Shown here: one piece after another, positions 8,421 to 18,477 of the stretch
How the letters are laid out: each line of letters starts with the position of its first letter
Position numbering within the stretch: the stretch's first letter is position 1
NCBI RefSeq assembly: GCF_003385775.1
Contig: NZ_QRDP01000004.1
Span: 2,164,957 to 2,228,956 of the forward strand
Direction of reading: 5' to 3'
Length of the DNA: 64,000 nt
Source: Parasphingopyxis lamellibrachiae
GTDB lineage: Bacteria > Pseudomonadota > Alphaproteobacteria > Sphingomonadales > Sphingomonadaceae
Notes under the pieces: model-generated
The model's input: only the letters and a program-made list of their open reading frames with translations
What the model was told of the DNA's origin: nothing
Database searches by the model: none
Program-made: the position numbers and the translations under genes

Positions 8421-8933
8421 ATGGCTGGCAGCGTCAACAAGGTAATCCTTATCGGCAATCTGGGGCGCGACCCGGAATCGCGTTCGTTCAGCAATGGCGG
8501 CAAGGTCTGCAATCTGCGCATCGCGACATCCGAGACATGGAAGGACAAGCAGACCGGCGAGCGCAAAGAGCGCACCGAATGGCACAGCGTCGCGATCTTC
8601 TCCGAAGGCCTCGCCAATGTCGCCGAACGCTATCTGCGCAAGGGCAGCAAGGTTTATATCGAAGGCCAGCTTCGCACCCGCAAATGGCAGGACCAGTCTG
8701 GCAACGACCGCTATTCCACCGAAGTCGTAATCGATGGCTTCAACGGCAGCATGACCATGCTTGACGGCCGCGATGGCGGGGGAGGTGGCGGCCAGTCGTC
8801 CGGAGGCGGTTCGGGTGAAAGCTGGGGCGGCTCTGGGGGTAATGACGGCGGCTATGGTGGTGGCCAGTCATCCGGTTCGAAGCCTGCGGGCGGCGCGTTC
8901 GACGACGATCTTGACGACGATGTTCCTTTTTAG
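8421..8933 (+). CDS. ssb: Single-stranded DNA-binding protein
   Basis: Coats single-stranded DNA in replication, repair and recombination, and recruits partners through its C-terminal tip. The 170-residue protein has the N-terminal OB fold ([15 protein letters not shown], then [38 protein letters not shown]), a Gly/Ser/Gln-rich disordered linker from about residue 112, and the canonical acidic tip DDDVPF. Start supported by GGGAGACAAGAC directly upstream. It converges with the yceD gene only a few bases away. Confidence 0.97.
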   Translation: MAGSVNKVILIGNLGRDPESRSFSNGGKVCNLRIATSETWKDKQTGERKERTEWHSVAIFSEGLANVAERYLRKGSKVYIEGQLRTRKWQDQSGNDRYSTEVVIDGFNGSMTMLDGRDGGGGGGQSSGGGSGESWGGSGGNDGGYGGGQSSGSKPAGGAFDDDLDDDVPF

Positions 8934-8936
8934 CGG

Positions 8937-9476
8937 CTAGTCGGCGCTTTTCCCGGCAAGGGCATCGCGCAATCCCTTGAGTGCGCCAAAGGGCCCGGCT
9001 TCCTCTTCGCTGATAACGCCTGCATCCCGCAAAACCTGTTCCGCATTGCCGCTGCGGGGAAATGGGTCCAGAGCGAGCGCCACGGTCTGGGCGGCCGCTT
9101 CGCCGATATCGATAGCGCCGCCGGTATAGGTCATGGTTTCGCACTCGTCCGCGCTCAGTTCGATTTCCTCCTCGGATGGCGGCGCGGTTTCTGGCAGGAA
9201 GCGCAGATCGAACTCGGCTTCGATCCTGCTTGAAACCGGATCGCCGGTTACCACGCAGCTTTGCGTGACTTCGGCTCTGGCCAGTCCCCTGGCATAGACG
9301 ACAGTGTCGTTCCGCCGGACCTCCGCTTCCGCAGACAGGCCGTCCATGGCCATCAGTTCGAAACGCCCGGCCAGCGCAGCGCATTCCTCGGCACTGGCCT
9401 CCACACTGTGCGATGCCGCTCCCGCTCCGATCGCATCGATCGGGATCGGGCGCGAAAATTCGGGCGGCTGACTCAT
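8937..9476 (-). CDS. YceD/DUF177 family protein
   Basis: The 179-residue protein shows the YceD/DUF177 pattern, with a first segment ending in LARAEVTQSCVVTGDPV and an acidic middle followed by DIGEAAAQTVALALDPFPRS. In other bacteria yceD lies before rpmF and is linked to 23S rRNA; here it follows the ubiquinol-cytochrome c chaperone gene, overlapping it by the four bases ATGA. That gene order is common in alphaproteobacteria. Start MSQPPEF taken from the overlap. Function in this setting is inferred only. Confidence 0.88.
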   Translation of the reverse strand: MSQPPEFSRPIPIDAIGAGAASHSVEASAEECAALAGRFELMAMDGLSAEAEVRRNDTVVYARGLARAEVTQSCVVTGDPVSSRIEAEFDLRFLPETAPPSEEEIELSADECETMTYTGGAIDIGEAAAQTVALALDPFPRSGNAEQVLRDAGVISEEEAGPFGALKGLRDALAGKSAD

Positions 9477-10000
9477 GCGAGTTCCGGAAGCGCGCCGGCG
9501 ATGATCGCATCCGCCGGTTCCTTTGCCAGCGCCTGCGCGAATGCCCTGAGGCGTGAAACGGTGAATGCCGTCTGATCCCTGGTTGGCGGTTCGCCGCGAT
9601 AGAGATTGCGGAGCAGGGCTTCTCCGACATCGCCGCCTTCGGCAAATCCTTCGCGATAGGCATCCAGCCTGCCGCCGAGTGCACCCAGCATCTTGCCGAT
9701 ATGCTTGCCCACCACGATGTCGCCAATCCCCAGCTGGCGCAGCTGGCCGTCCATATCGCCTATGAACAGCTCCGCCAGCAACGCACTTTCGCTGGCATAG
9801 GTCCGGCCCTCGCGCTCGATCCGCAGCAGGGTCAGCGCAAGGATGGCGGCGATCATGTCGAACCGGCCGTCCTGCGTATCCGGAACCCCGCCCGTGGCAT
9901 ACCATTGCGTGTCGCGTCCGCGTTCGACGATGCCGCGATAGAGCGGGACCATCGCCTCTCGTGGACGGTTGCGCTTGAAAAGCCGGTCTATCAGGGACAT
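9473..10000 (-). CDS. Ubiquinol-cytochrome c chaperone family protein (CBP3-like)
   Basis: The 175-residue protein resembles the mitochondrial assembly factor CBP3/UQCC1, which helps make cytochrome b of complex III. Family segments seen: LYRGIVERGRDTQWYATGGVPDTQDGRFDMIA and the helical DMDGQLRQLGIGDIVVGKHIGKMLGALGGR. The start at 10000 (product MSLIDRLFKRN) has a good AAGGAG upstream; a longer frame to 10153 reads into unrelated sequence. Coupled to the yceD-like gene by ATGA. It is divergent from bamE, so the 116-base gap should hold both promoters. Confidence 0.9.
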   Translation of the reverse strand: MSLIDRLFKRNRPREAMVPLYRGIVERGRDTQWYATGGVPDTQDGRFDMIAAILALTLLRIEREGRTYASESALLAELFIGDMDGQLRQLGIGDIVVGKHIGKMLGALGGRLDAYREGFAEGGDVGEALLRNLYRGEPPTRDQTAFTVSRLRAFAQALAKEPADAIIAGALPELA

Positions 10001-10116
10001 TGGTGGATATCGCTCCTTCGATGCGGCCTTGCTATCCGGGTCGCCTTCCGCATATTGAGCGCCGAGTATCAAGTTGCAATGCTGGCTGTACAGGTGTTGC
10101 GCGTAAGGAGACCGAA

Positions 10117-10620
10117 ATGCCCCGGAAAATCCGGCACTTGCCGTTGATTGCAAGCGTGACTGCCCTTTTTGCGACAGGCTTTGTGACGAGCGGCTGCGCG
10201 CAGATTCGCACGCATCAGGGATATTTTGGTGAGCCGATCCTGGTCCAGTCCGTGCAGCCGGGGGTCGATAACCGCGCTTCGGTGCAGGCTATGCTGGGCC
10301 GACCGACCTTTACCAGCCAGTTCACGACCTCCACCGAAACGCCGACCTGGTATTATGTTTCGCGCGATTCGCGCCAGCTTGCCTTCGCCCGTCCGCGGCC
10401 CACCGACCAGACGATATTGGCGGTGCGATTCGCCGGCGATGGCAATGTCGCGGCTGTCGACCGTATCGGCATGGATCAGGTTGCTTCGATATCGCCGTCC
10501 AGCGACGAGACGCCGACGCTCGGCCGCAACCGCGGCTTCTTCGACGAACTTTTCGGCAATATCGGCCGTGTCGGCAGTGTCGGCCAGGCGGGCAGCACCG
10601 CCGACAATCCGGGCGGATAA
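10117..10620 (+). CDS. bamE: BamE (SmpA/OmlA) outer-membrane assembly lipoprotein
   Basis: Lipoprotein component of the BAM complex that inserts beta-barrel proteins. A signal peptide with lipobox VTSGC puts the lipidated Cys at residue 27. The mature domain has the family pattern VQSVQPGVDNRASVQAMLGRPTFTSQF, then ETPTWYYVSRDSRQLAFARP and ILAVRFAGDGNVAAVDRI. The start was chosen by AAGGAG at 10105-10110. The C-terminal tail is longer than E. coli BamE and low in complexity. It converges with maeB across a hairpin-bearing gap. Confidence 0.93.
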   Translation: MPRKIRHLPLIASVTALFATGFVTSGCAQIRTHQGYFGEPILVQSVQPGVDNRASVQAMLGRPTFTSQFTTSTETPTWYYVSRDSRQLAFARPRPTDQTILAVRFAGDGNVAAVDRIGMDQVASISPSSDETPTLGRNRGFFDELFGNIGRVGSVGQAGSTADNPGG

Positions 10621-10640
10621 ACAGAACTCATGCGCGCGCC

Positions 10641-10691
10641 TCAACCCGCCGGTTGAGCCGGCCGGTGAGATAACCTTGCCTCAGCAAGGTT
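10641..10691. terminator. Two hairpins between convergent bamE and maeB
   Basis: TCAACC-CGCC-GGTTGA (10641-10656) and the perfect 8-bp hairpin AACCTTGC-CTCA-GCAAGGTT (10672-10691) lie in the 85-base gap between two convergent genes. Neither is followed by a clear T-run on either strand, so intrinsic termination is plausible by position but not proven. Confidence 0.4.
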
Positions 10692-10705
10692 CCAACAATG
10701 GAAAT

Positions 10706-12967
10706 CTAACGCGCGATTCCGCCGGCGGCGAGCACAGCCAGCGTGACGAGCTCGCTTGCCGTTGCCGACATGGTTGCGATCTGCACCGGGTTGGCCATGC
10801 CGACCAGCATCGGCCCGATAACATGGTCGCCGCCCAGTTCGCGTAGCAGTTTGGCGCTGAGATTGGCCGATTGCAGACCAGGCATCACAAGGACGTTGGC
10901 CGGTTCGGACAGGCGGCTGAACTGGTAGTTCTTCATCAGCTTCGGGTTCAGGGCGACGTCGGGCGCCATCTCGCCCTCATATTCGAAGCTGACGCCCCGC
11001 GCGTCGAGCAGAGCAACCGCATCGCGAATATTTTCCAGCCAGTTGCCGGGCGGGTTGCCGAAAGTCGAATATGAGAGGAAGGCCACGCGTGGTTCGTGGC
11101 CCATCCGGCGCGCCACGGCCGCCGTCTGTTCGGCGATATCGGCAAGTAGCTCGGGCGAAGGCCGCTCGTTGACCGTAGTGTCCGCCATGAACACGGTGTG
11201 GCTCTTGCCGACCAGGATATGGATGCCGAACGGTCGCCGCCCTTCCATGGGATCAAGCACCTTCATCACCTGGCCTAGCGACTGGTTATACTGGCGCGTC
11301 ACACCCGTAATCATGACATCGGCTTCGCCCAGCGCGACCAGAAGCGCGCCGAAGATGTGGCGATCCTGGTTGACGAGCCGTTCGCAATCGCGCCGCAGAT
11401 AGCCGCGTCGCTGGAGCCGCTCGTAGAGATACTCGACCATCTCGGAGACGAGGGGGGACTTGCGGCTGTTGTGATACTCATACTCTTCCGGGTCGCTGAC
11501 ACCCAGCGCGCGCAGCCGGTCCGGAACATCGTCGCGCCCGACCAGGACGGGGATACCATAGCCGCCTTCGCGGAACTGGATGGCGGCCCTCAGCACCACT
11601 TCCTCCTCGCCCTCCGCGAACAGAACGCGGCGGGGGTGCGCGCGGGCCTGGTCATAGGCCAGGGTAAGCACGGATGTGGTCGGGTTGAGGCGTGATTTCA
11701 GGCGATGGCGATACTCGTCCATATCTAGGATCGGCAGCCGTGCAACGCCGGTATCCATAGCGGCCTGGGCGACGGCGGCAGGCACGATTTCCATCAGCCG
11801 GGGATCGAAGGGCGCCGGTATGATATAGTCGGGCCCGAAACTGTGCGAGGTCCCATAGGCGGCCGCCACTTCTTCGGGCACCTGTTGCCGGGCCAGTGCG
11901 GCGATGGCTTCGGCAGCGGCAATCTTCATTTCATCGTTGATTGTCGTCGCGCGTACATCGAGAGCGCCACGGAAAATGAACGGAAAACCCAGGACGTTGT
12001 TGACCTGGTTGGGATAGTCGGACCGGCCCGTCGCGATAATCGCGTCGGGCCGCGCTTCTTTCGCCTCGGGCGGGGTGATTTCAGGATCTGGATTGGCCAT
12101 GGCGAAAATGATCGGCTGGTCGGCCATTTCCATTACCATTTCCGGTCTCAGCGCGCCGCCGGCGGACAGGCCGAGGAAAATGTCTGCCCCAGACAGCGCC
12201 TCTTGTAGCGTGCGCGTATCGGTGGCGGCGGCATGGGCGGATTTCCACTGATCCATCCCCTCCTCGCGGCCCTGGTAGATAACGCCCTTGCGATCGCACA
12301 TGATGACATTGTCATGCGGCATTCCCATGGCCTTGATCAGCTCCGTGCAGGCGATAGCTGCGGCACCGGCACCGTTCACGACCATGCGGCAGTCCCTGAT
12401 GTCCCGCCCTGTCAGATGCAGCGCGTTGATCAGGCCGGCGGCCGAAATGATCGCCGTGCCGTGCTGATCGTCATGAAAGACGGGAATATTCATCCGCTCT
12501 TTCAGTGTCTGCTCGATGATGAAACAGGCTGGCGCGCCGATATCTTCCAGATTGATGCCGCCAAAGCTCGGCTCCATGATCTCGACCGCGCTGATGAACT
12601 TGTCGACATCTTCGGTATCGAGCTCGATATCGATCGAATCGACATCGGCGAAACGTTTGAAAAGAACGGCTTTTCCTTCCATCACAGGCTTGGAAGCGAG
12701 CGCACCGAGATTGCCGAGGCCCAGAATCGCCGTGCCGTTGGAGATGACGGCGACGAGATTGCCCTTGGCCGTATAGTCATAGGCCTTGGCCGGATCCTCG
12801 GCGATGGCTTTAACGGGGACCGCAACTCCGGGCGAATAGGCGAGACTCAAATCGCGCTGCGTTGCCATGGGTTTGGTTGCAACGATTTCGATCTTGCCCG
12901 GCCGATCGTGTGAGTGAAAAAGCAGCGCCTCCCGCTCAGAAAATTCGACATTGCTGCGGTCGTTCAT
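10706..12967 (-). CDS. maeB: NADP-dependent malic enzyme with phosphotransacetylase-like C-terminus
   Basis: Oxidative decarboxylation of malate to pyruvate, giving NADPH. The 753-residue protein has the MaeB layout. The malic enzyme domain (1 to about 425) carries YSPGVAVPV and the nucleotide-binding VVNGAGAAAIACTELI. A phosphotransacetylase-like domain (about 430-753) contains RVLFAEGEEEVVLRAA and VLVMPGLQSANLSAKLLRELGG; it is usually regulatory, binding acetyl-CoA. Start at the ATG 12967 behind a GGGGGGAA ribosome-binding site; a TTG one codon earlier is possible. Divergent from mutS across about 100 bases. Confidence 0.96.
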   Translation of the reverse strand: MNDRSNVEFSEREALLFHSHDRPGKIEIVATKPMATQRDLSLAYSPGVAVPVKAIAEDPAKAYDYTAKGNLVAVISNGTAILGLGNLGALASKPVMEGKAVLFKRFADVDSIDIELDTEDVDKFISAVEIMEPSFGGINLEDIGAPACFIIEQTLKERMNIPVFHDDQHGTAIISAAGLINALHLTGRDIRDCRMVVNGAGAAAIACTELIKAMGMPHDNVIMCDRKGVIYQGREEGMDQWKSAHAAATDTRTLQEALSGADIFLGLSAGGALRPEMVMEMADQPIIFAMANPDPEITPPEAKEARPDAIIATGRSDYPNQVNNVLGFPFIFRGALDVRATTINDEMKIAAAEAIAALARQQVPEEVAAAYGTSHSFGPDYIIPAPFDPRLMEIVPAAVAQAAMDTGVARLPILDMDEYRHRLKSRLNPTTSVLTLAYDQARAHPRRVLFAEGEEEVVLRAAIQFREGGYGIPVLVGRDDVPDRLRALGVSDPEEYEYHNSRKSPLVSEMVEYLYERLQRRGYLRRDCERLVNQDRHIFGALLVALGEADVMITGVTRQYNQSLGQVMKVLDPMEGRRPFGIHILVGKSHTVFMADTTVNERPSPELLADIAEQTAAVARRMGHEPRVAFLSYSTFGNPPGNWLENIRDAVALLDARGVSFEYEGEMAPDVALNPKLMKNYQFSRLSEPANVLVMPGLQSANLSAKLLRELGGDHVIGPMLVGMANPVQIATMSATASELVTLAVLAAGGIAR

Positions 12968-13071
12968 CAATTCCCCCCGGTGATGATAGTGTGGCTGAGC
13001 GGACGAACTCGTCCTTTCGCCTTATTGAGGCATGGCGGCCACGGCGGCAAGACGCTATCCCCCGATTCGAC

Positions 13072-15711
13072 ATGGCGACCAAGGCAAAAAAGACGCGCGC
13101 AGCCAAAACCGGCCCGACGCCGATGATGACGCAATATCTGGCGCTTAAGGAAACTGTGCCGGATTGTCTGCTTTTCTATCGCATGGGTGATTTTTTCGAG
13201 CTGTTTTTCGAAGATGCGAAGCAGGCGGCGGCGACTCTCGATATCGCGCTCACGGCACGCGGAGAGCATGAAGGCGAGCCGATTCCGATGTGCGGCGTGC
13301 CAGCACACAGCCATGAAGTGTATCTGGCGCGACTGATAAAGGCGGGGCACCGGGTTGCGCTTGCCGACCAGACGGAAACGCCGGAACAGGCGAAGAAGCG
13401 CGCCGGATCGAAAGCGCTGGTCGGCCGCGCGGTGGTGCGCGTCGTTACGGCGGGCACGCTGACCGAAGAAACGCTGCTCGACGCGAAATCGGAAAACTGG
13501 CTCGTCGCCATCGCCGAAACCGGCGAGGCGCTGGGTATCGCCGCTGCCGACATCTCGACCGGTCGGTTCACATTGTCGCTGGCCGAACCCGATATGCTGG
13601 ACGCCGAACTTGCCCGGTTGTCCGCGGCGGAGCTGATCGTTCCGGAAGGCTTTGCCGCGGCGCCTAGCGATGCGCAGATTTGCCCGAGAACGGATTTCAG
13701 CAGCATCGGCGCGGAAAAGCGGCTGAAGGCCATGTTCGGGGTCGCGACGCTGGACGGCTTTGGCGATCTTCACCGCGCCGAACTTGCTGCCGCCGGCGGG
13801 CTGCTCGCCTATCTCGAAACGGCGGGCCAGGGCGCGGTGCCGTTTCTCCAGCCGCCGCGCCGCCACCGGACCAGCGATCATATGCTTATCGACGCGGCGA
13901 CGCGGGAAAGCCTCGAGCTGACCCAGGCCGTGGGCGGCGGACGCAAGGGAAGCCTGCTCGGTAGCATCGACCGGAGCGTTACCGGGGCGGGTGCGCGATT
14001 GCTTGCGGCTGACATTTCGGCGCCGCTGACATCACCCGAAGCGATCACGGCGCGGTTCGATCTTGTGCAGCTGTTTGCCAATGACGCCGGTCGCCGCGAA
14101 AGCTTGCGCGCGGCGCTCAAGGCGCTGCCCGATCTGGGCCGGGCGCTGGGCAGGCTGGTGGCCGGGCGCGGCACGCCGCGGGACCTTGGCCTGCTGCGCG
14201 ACGGCCTCGGCGCGGCGCGGGATCTGCATATCAGCCTTGCGCGGATTGCAGAGCCGCCGGCGTTGCTGAGCCGGTTGCTGCCGCTCCTGACCGGGCATGG
14301 CGCATTGACCGACCGCCTGTCGCGGGCGCTCGTGCCCGAGCCGCCGATAGACATGGCCAAAGGCGGCTATATCGCCGAAGGCTATGACGCCGCACTGGAC
14401 GATCTGCGGGCGACGGCAGGCGCCGGGCGCAAGGCGATCGCCGCGCTCGAGGCGCGCTACCGCGAGGCGACGGGCATCGCCAGCCTGAAGGTCAAGCACA
14501 ACAACGTGCTCGGCTATCATATCGAAGTGCCATCCCGGCATGCCGATCCGCTGATGAGCGCGGAATCCGGCTTCACCCATCGCCAGACGCTGGCCGGGGT
14601 CGTGCGCTTCAACGCGCCGGACCTCCATGAGGAAGCGCAGCGGGTGATCCAGGCCGGTGCCCATGCCCTTGCGGCGGAAGCGGCGCATCTCGAGGAACTG
14701 ATCGAAATCCTGTTGGCCGACAAGGCGCGCGTCGCCGCGACGGCCGATGCGCTTGCTCGGCTGGATGTTGCCGCCGCGCTTGCTGAGCAGGCGACCCTGG
14801 CCGGCTGGGCCCGACCCAAATTGGCGGCCCATGCCTGTTTCGAAATCGAAGGTGGTCGGCACCCGGTTGTCGAACAGGCGGTCGAGCAGCTGGGCGAGCG
14901 ATTTGTCGCCAACGATTGCGGCCTGTCTCCCGAGGAGCGGCTCTGGCTCGTAACCGGGCCCAATATGGGCGGTAAATCGACCTTTCTGCGACAGAATGCC
15001 CTGATTGCCGTACTCGCCCAGGCAGGCAGCTATGTGCCGGCGGCCTCCGCCGAACTGGGCATTGTCGACAAGCTGTTCAGTCGTGTCGGCGCGTCGGACA
15101 ATCTGGCGCGGGGCCGGTCGACATTCATGGTCGAGATGGTGGAAACGGCCGCAATTCTCGCCCAGGCGACGGAGAACAGTCTGGTTATTCTCGACGAGGT
15201 CGGGCGCGGTACGTCGACCTATGACGGGCTTGCCATTGCCTGGGCGGTTGTCGAGGCGGTCCATGACGTTAACAGGTGCCGCTGCCTGTTCGCCACCCAC
15301 TATCATGAGCTGACCCGGCTCGCCGAAAGGCTCGACGCGCTCTCCCTCCATCACGTGCGGGCGCGGGAATGGAAGGGCGATCTGGTCCTGCTCCACGAAC
15401 TGGCGGATGGCGCGGCGGATCGCAGTTACGGCCTCGCCGTGGCCAAGCTTGCCGGACTGCCGAAGGAAACGGTTGCCCGTGCCAAGGCAGTGCTGGCGAA
15501 ACTGGAAGCGGGCCGGGCGTCGACTGGCGGGCTTGCGGCGGGACTTGATGACCTGCCTCTTTTCGCGGCGGATGCCGTGCAGGAGGAAGAGCGGCCCGAT
15601 CCGCTGCGCGATGCGCTGGCCGCCATTCATGCCGATGATCTCAGCCCGCGCGAGGCGCTTGAAATGATTTATCGGCTCAAGCGGCTGGCGGACGATGGCG
15701 GCGACGCCTAG
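13072..15711 (+). CDS. mutS: DNA mismatch repair protein MutS
   Basis: Recognises mismatches and small loops, and recruits MutL. The 879-residue protein carries the N-terminal mismatch-binding domain with FYRMGDFFELF (the Phe-x-Glu reader), the connector, lever and clamp, then the ATPase with Walker A GPNMGGKST, DEVGRGTSTYDG and ATHYHEL. The start was set at MATKAKKTRA because family homology begins there; the frame upstream is not MutS-like. Divergent from maeB; glnD starts nine bases after the stop. Confidence 0.97.
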   Translation: MATKAKKTRAAKTGPTPMMTQYLALKETVPDCLLFYRMGDFFELFFEDAKQAAATLDIALTARGEHEGEPIPMCGVPAHSHEVYLARLIKAGHRVALADQTETPEQAKKRAGSKALVGRAVVRVVTAGTLTEETLLDAKSENWLVAIAETGEALGIAAADISTGRFTLSLAEPDMLDAELARLSAAELIVPEGFAAAPSDAQICPRTDFSSIGAEKRLKAMFGVATLDGFGDLHRAELAAAGGLLAYLETAGQGAVPFLQPPRRHRTSDHMLIDAATRESLELTQAVGGGRKGSLLGSIDRSVTGAGARLLAADISAPLTSPEAITARFDLVQLFANDAGRRESLRAALKALPDLGRALGRLVAGRGTPRDLGLLRDGLGAARDLHISLARIAEPPALLSRLLPLLTGHGALTDRLSRALVPEPPIDMAKGGYIAEGYDAALDDLRATAGAGRKAIAALEARYREATGIASLKVKHNNVLGYHIEVPSRHADPLMSAESGFTHRQTLAGVVRFNAPDLHEEAQRVIQAGAHALAAEAAHLEELIEILLADKARVAATADALARLDVAAALAEQATLAGWARPKLAAHACFEIEGGRHPVVEQAVEQLGERFVANDCGLSPEERLWLVTGPNMGGKSTFLRQNALIAVLAQAGSYVPAASAELGIVDKLFSRVGASDNLARGRSTFMVEMVETAAILAQATENSLVILDEVGRGTSTYDGLAIAWAVVEAVHDVNRCRCLFATHYHELTRLAERLDALSLHHVRAREWKGDLVLLHELADGAADRSYGLAVAKLAGLPKETVARAKAVLAKLEAGRASTGGLAAGLDDLPLFAADAVQEEERPDPLRDALAAIHADDLSPREALEMIYRLKRLADDGGDA

Positions 15712-15720
15712 ATTGGAGCC

Positions 15721-18477
15721 ATGGCCGGTACCACCATTCCCAATCGCCGCGCAATTATCGATCGCCGCGAAGTCGCGGCCCGACTGCACGGGCTGGAAGC
15801 AGACGGGTCGGCCGCCTTGCGCGCGGCGGCGGTGGAGGAGCTGCGCGAAGCCATGGAAAAGGGCGGTGCAGAGATTTCCGCGCGCCTGGTGGCCCGGCCC
15901 TCGCACGGGAGCATTATCACCGCGAGCTATTCCTTCCTCTACGATCAGCTGCTCAGGCTCATTTATGATTTCACGGTCCAGCGGCTCTATTCGAACAGCA
16001 ATCCATCGGATGCCGAACGGCTGACCCTGATCGCGGTTGGCGGCTATGGCCGCAGCGAGCTCGCGCCCTTCTCCGATCTCGATATCGGTTTCCTGACGCC
16101 GTACAAACAGTCGCCCTGGTGCGAGCAGGTGATCGAGACGATCCTGTATACGCTCTGGGATCTGGGTCTGAAGGTCGGCCATTCGAGCCGCTCGCTCGAC
16201 GATATGGTACGGATGGCGAAAAGCGATCTCACGATCCGCACGGCCCTGCTCGAAGCGCGCTATCTCTGGGGCGACGAAACGCTGTATGATGAGGCAACCC
16301 GGCGCTTTTATGTCGAAGTTGTCGAGGGTACGGCCCAAGCCTTTACCGCAGAAAAGCTGGCCGAACGCGATTCCCGGCACGAGCGGATGGGCGACAGCCG
16401 CTATGTTGTCGAACCCAATATCAAGGACGGCAAGGGCGGCCTGCGCGATCTCCATACATTGTTCTGGATCGGGCGCTATGTACATCAGGTGCGCGATCTG
16501 GGCGAGCTGGTGGAACATGGCCTGCTCACTGCCGACGAGCTCAAACAGTTTCGCAAGGCGCGCACCTTCCTGCTTGCCGTGCGCTGCCATCTCCATCTGA
16601 TTTCGGGACGGCCCGAAGAACGGCTGACCTTCGATGTGCAGCCCGAAATTGCCAAGCGGATGAACTATGCCGAGCGGACCGGAAAATCGGCTGTCGAACG
16701 GTTCATGCAGCATTATTTTCTGACCGCGAAACAGGTCGGCGATCTGACCGGCATCTTCCTCGCCCATCTCGATGAGCAATATGGGCCGCGCGGCAGGCGG
16801 TTCATCATGCCCACATTGCGCCGCAAGCCGCGAAAACTGAACGGCTTCACGCTTGACCGCGGGCGCCTTTCGATCCCCCATGAAGGTTTTTTTGCGGAAG
16901 ACCCCGTTCGCCTGATCGAGTTGTTTGCCCTCGCCGACAAGCATGGGCTGGAAATTCACCCGACCGCGATGCGGCAGGCGGGCCGCGATGAGAAGCTCGT
17001 GGCAAAAAAAGTCCGCAAAGACGCCCGGGCGAATCAGCTCTTCCTTGATGTGTTGACGAGTCCGCGCGATCCGGAAACCGTGCTCCGCTGGATGAACGAG
17101 GCCGGGATTTTCGGGCGCTTCATTCCCGATTTCGGCCGCGTTGTCGCGCAGATGCAGTTCGACATGTATCATCATTATACGGTCGACGAGCACACGATCC
17201 GCGCGATCGGACTATTGTCCAAGATTGAGAGCGGGTTGCTGAAAGACGATCACCCGCTCTCCCATGCAGTTATGGGCAAGCTCGTCTCCCGGCGCGTGCT
17301 TTATGTGGCGGTGCTGCTGCACGATATTGCCAAGGGCCGGGGCGGCGACCATTCGATCCTCGGCGCGGAAGTGGCCAACAAGATCTGCCCGCGACTGGGG
17401 CTCGATGCGGGGGAAACGCAAACGGTCGCCTGGCTTGTCCGCTGGCACCTGTTGATGTCGGCTTCGGCGTTCAAACGCGACCTTTCCGATCCCAAGACGA
17501 TCGAGGATTTCGTTCTCAGGGTCAAAAGCCCGGAGCGGTTGAAACTACTGCTCGTGCTCACGGTGGTCGATATCCGTGCGGTCGGGCCCGGCGTCTGGAA
17601 TGACTGGAAAAGGCAATTATTGTCCGATCTATATAGTGCTGCGGAAGAAATGCTGCGGCTGGGCCATATGCATCAGGGCCGCAACTCGCAGATTGAAGCG
17701 GCTCAGAAGAAATTGGCCGAAACCCTGGGCTGGTCGCAGTCGGAGATGGCGCGGCATTTCAAACGGATGCCCAAAGCCTATTGGATTGCGGAAAACGAGG
17801 AAACCGCGGCCGCCAATGCCCGGCAAATGTCGGCAGCGGAGGGGACGAATGACAAGCTCTCCATAGCGATGCAGCCGGACCCGGAGCGCGGTGCGACCCT
17901 GGTGACGATCTATACTGCCGACCATCCGGGGCTGTTCTACAGACTGGCGGGAGCTGTCGATATGGCCGGGGCCAATGTCATCGACGCGCGCATCTATACC
18001 AATCGCGATGGCATGGCGCTCGACAATATCCTCGTTCAGGACCCGTTTGGCGGAACTTTTGACGATCCCGGGCAGCTCGAGCGTCTCGAAACAGCCATCC
18101 GTGACGCGATGGCCAACAAGCACAGGATGAAAGAACGGCTGGAGGCGCGACCGCTTTCGCGAACCCGCGCGGAAGCCTTCCATATCGAACCGCTCGTGCT
18201 GATCGATAACAAGGCGTCCAACCGGTATACGGTGATCGAGGTCAATGCGCTCGACCGGCCGGCCCTTCTCAACAGTCTGACCCATGCCTTGTTCCAGTCA
18301 AAGGCCACGATCCGCTCCGCCCATATCGCGACCTATGGCGAACGGGCCGTCGACACTTTCTACCTGACCGATCTTTTCGGCGAGAAAATCGTCAATTCCT
18401 CGCGATTGAAGGCCCTCCAGAAGCGGCTTCTGAAAGCGGCTGCAGCGCCGAAAGAAGAGGAGCAGGAAGCGGCTTAA
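15721..18477 (+). CDS. glnD: PII uridylyltransferase / uridylyl-removing enzyme GlnD
   Basis: Nitrogen sensor that adds or removes UMP on PII proteins in response to glutamine. The 918-residue protein shows all domains: nucleotidyltransferase motif GGYGRSELAPFSDLDI near residue 105, HD domain with LLHDIAKGRGGDHS near 535, and two C-terminal ACT domains (TIYTADHPGLFYRLAGAVDMAG and VNALDRPALLNSLTHALFQS). TTGGAG precedes the ATG. The stop codon interlocks with the stop of the convergent antiporter gene in a shared TTAA. Confidence 0.97.
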   Translation: MAGTTIPNRRAIIDRREVAARLHGLEADGSAALRAAAVEELREAMEKGGAEISARLVARPSHGSIITASYSFLYDQLLRLIYDFTVQRLYSNSNPSDAERLTLIAVGGYGRSELAPFSDLDIGFLTPYKQSPWCEQVIETILYTLWDLGLKVGHSSRSLDDMVRMAKSDLTIRTALLEARYLWGDETLYDEATRRFYVEVVEGTAQAFTAEKLAERDSRHERMGDSRYVVEPNIKDGKGGLRDLHTLFWIGRYVHQVRDLGELVEHGLLTADELKQFRKARTFLLAVRCHLHLISGRPEERLTFDVQPEIAKRMNYAERTGKSAVERFMQHYFLTAKQVGDLTGIFLAHLDEQYGPRGRRFIMPTLRRKPRKLNGFTLDRGRLSIPHEGFFAEDPVRLIELFALADKHGLEIHPTAMRQAGRDEKLVAKKVRKDARANQLFLDVLTSPRDPETVLRWMNEAGIFGRFIPDFGRVVAQMQFDMYHHYTVDEHTIRAIGLLSKIESGLLKDDHPLSHAVMGKLVSRRVLYVAVLLHDIAKGRGGDHSILGAEVANKICPRLGLDAGETQTVAWLVRWHLLMSASAFKRDLSDPKTIEDFVLRVKSPERLKLLLVLTVVDIRAVGPGVWNDWKRQLLSDLYSAAEEMLRLGHMHQGRNSQIEAAQKKLAETLGWSQSEMARHFKRMPKAYWIAENEETAAANARQMSAAEGTNDKLSIAMQPDPERGATLVTIYTADHPGLFYRLAGAVDMAGANVIDARIYTNRDGMALDNILVQDPFGGTFDDPGQLERLETAIRDAMANKHRMKERLEARPLSRTRAEAFHIEPLVLIDNKASNRYTVIEVNALDRPALLNSLTHALFQSKATIRSAHIATYGERAVDTFYLTDLFGEKIVNSSRLKALQKRLLKAAAAPKEEEQEAA

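Noticed and set aside
14032-17193. 1053-codon open frame on the minus strand across mutS and glnD
   Set aside because: Both plus-strand genes are complete with all catalytic motifs; the antisense product has no recognisable domain.
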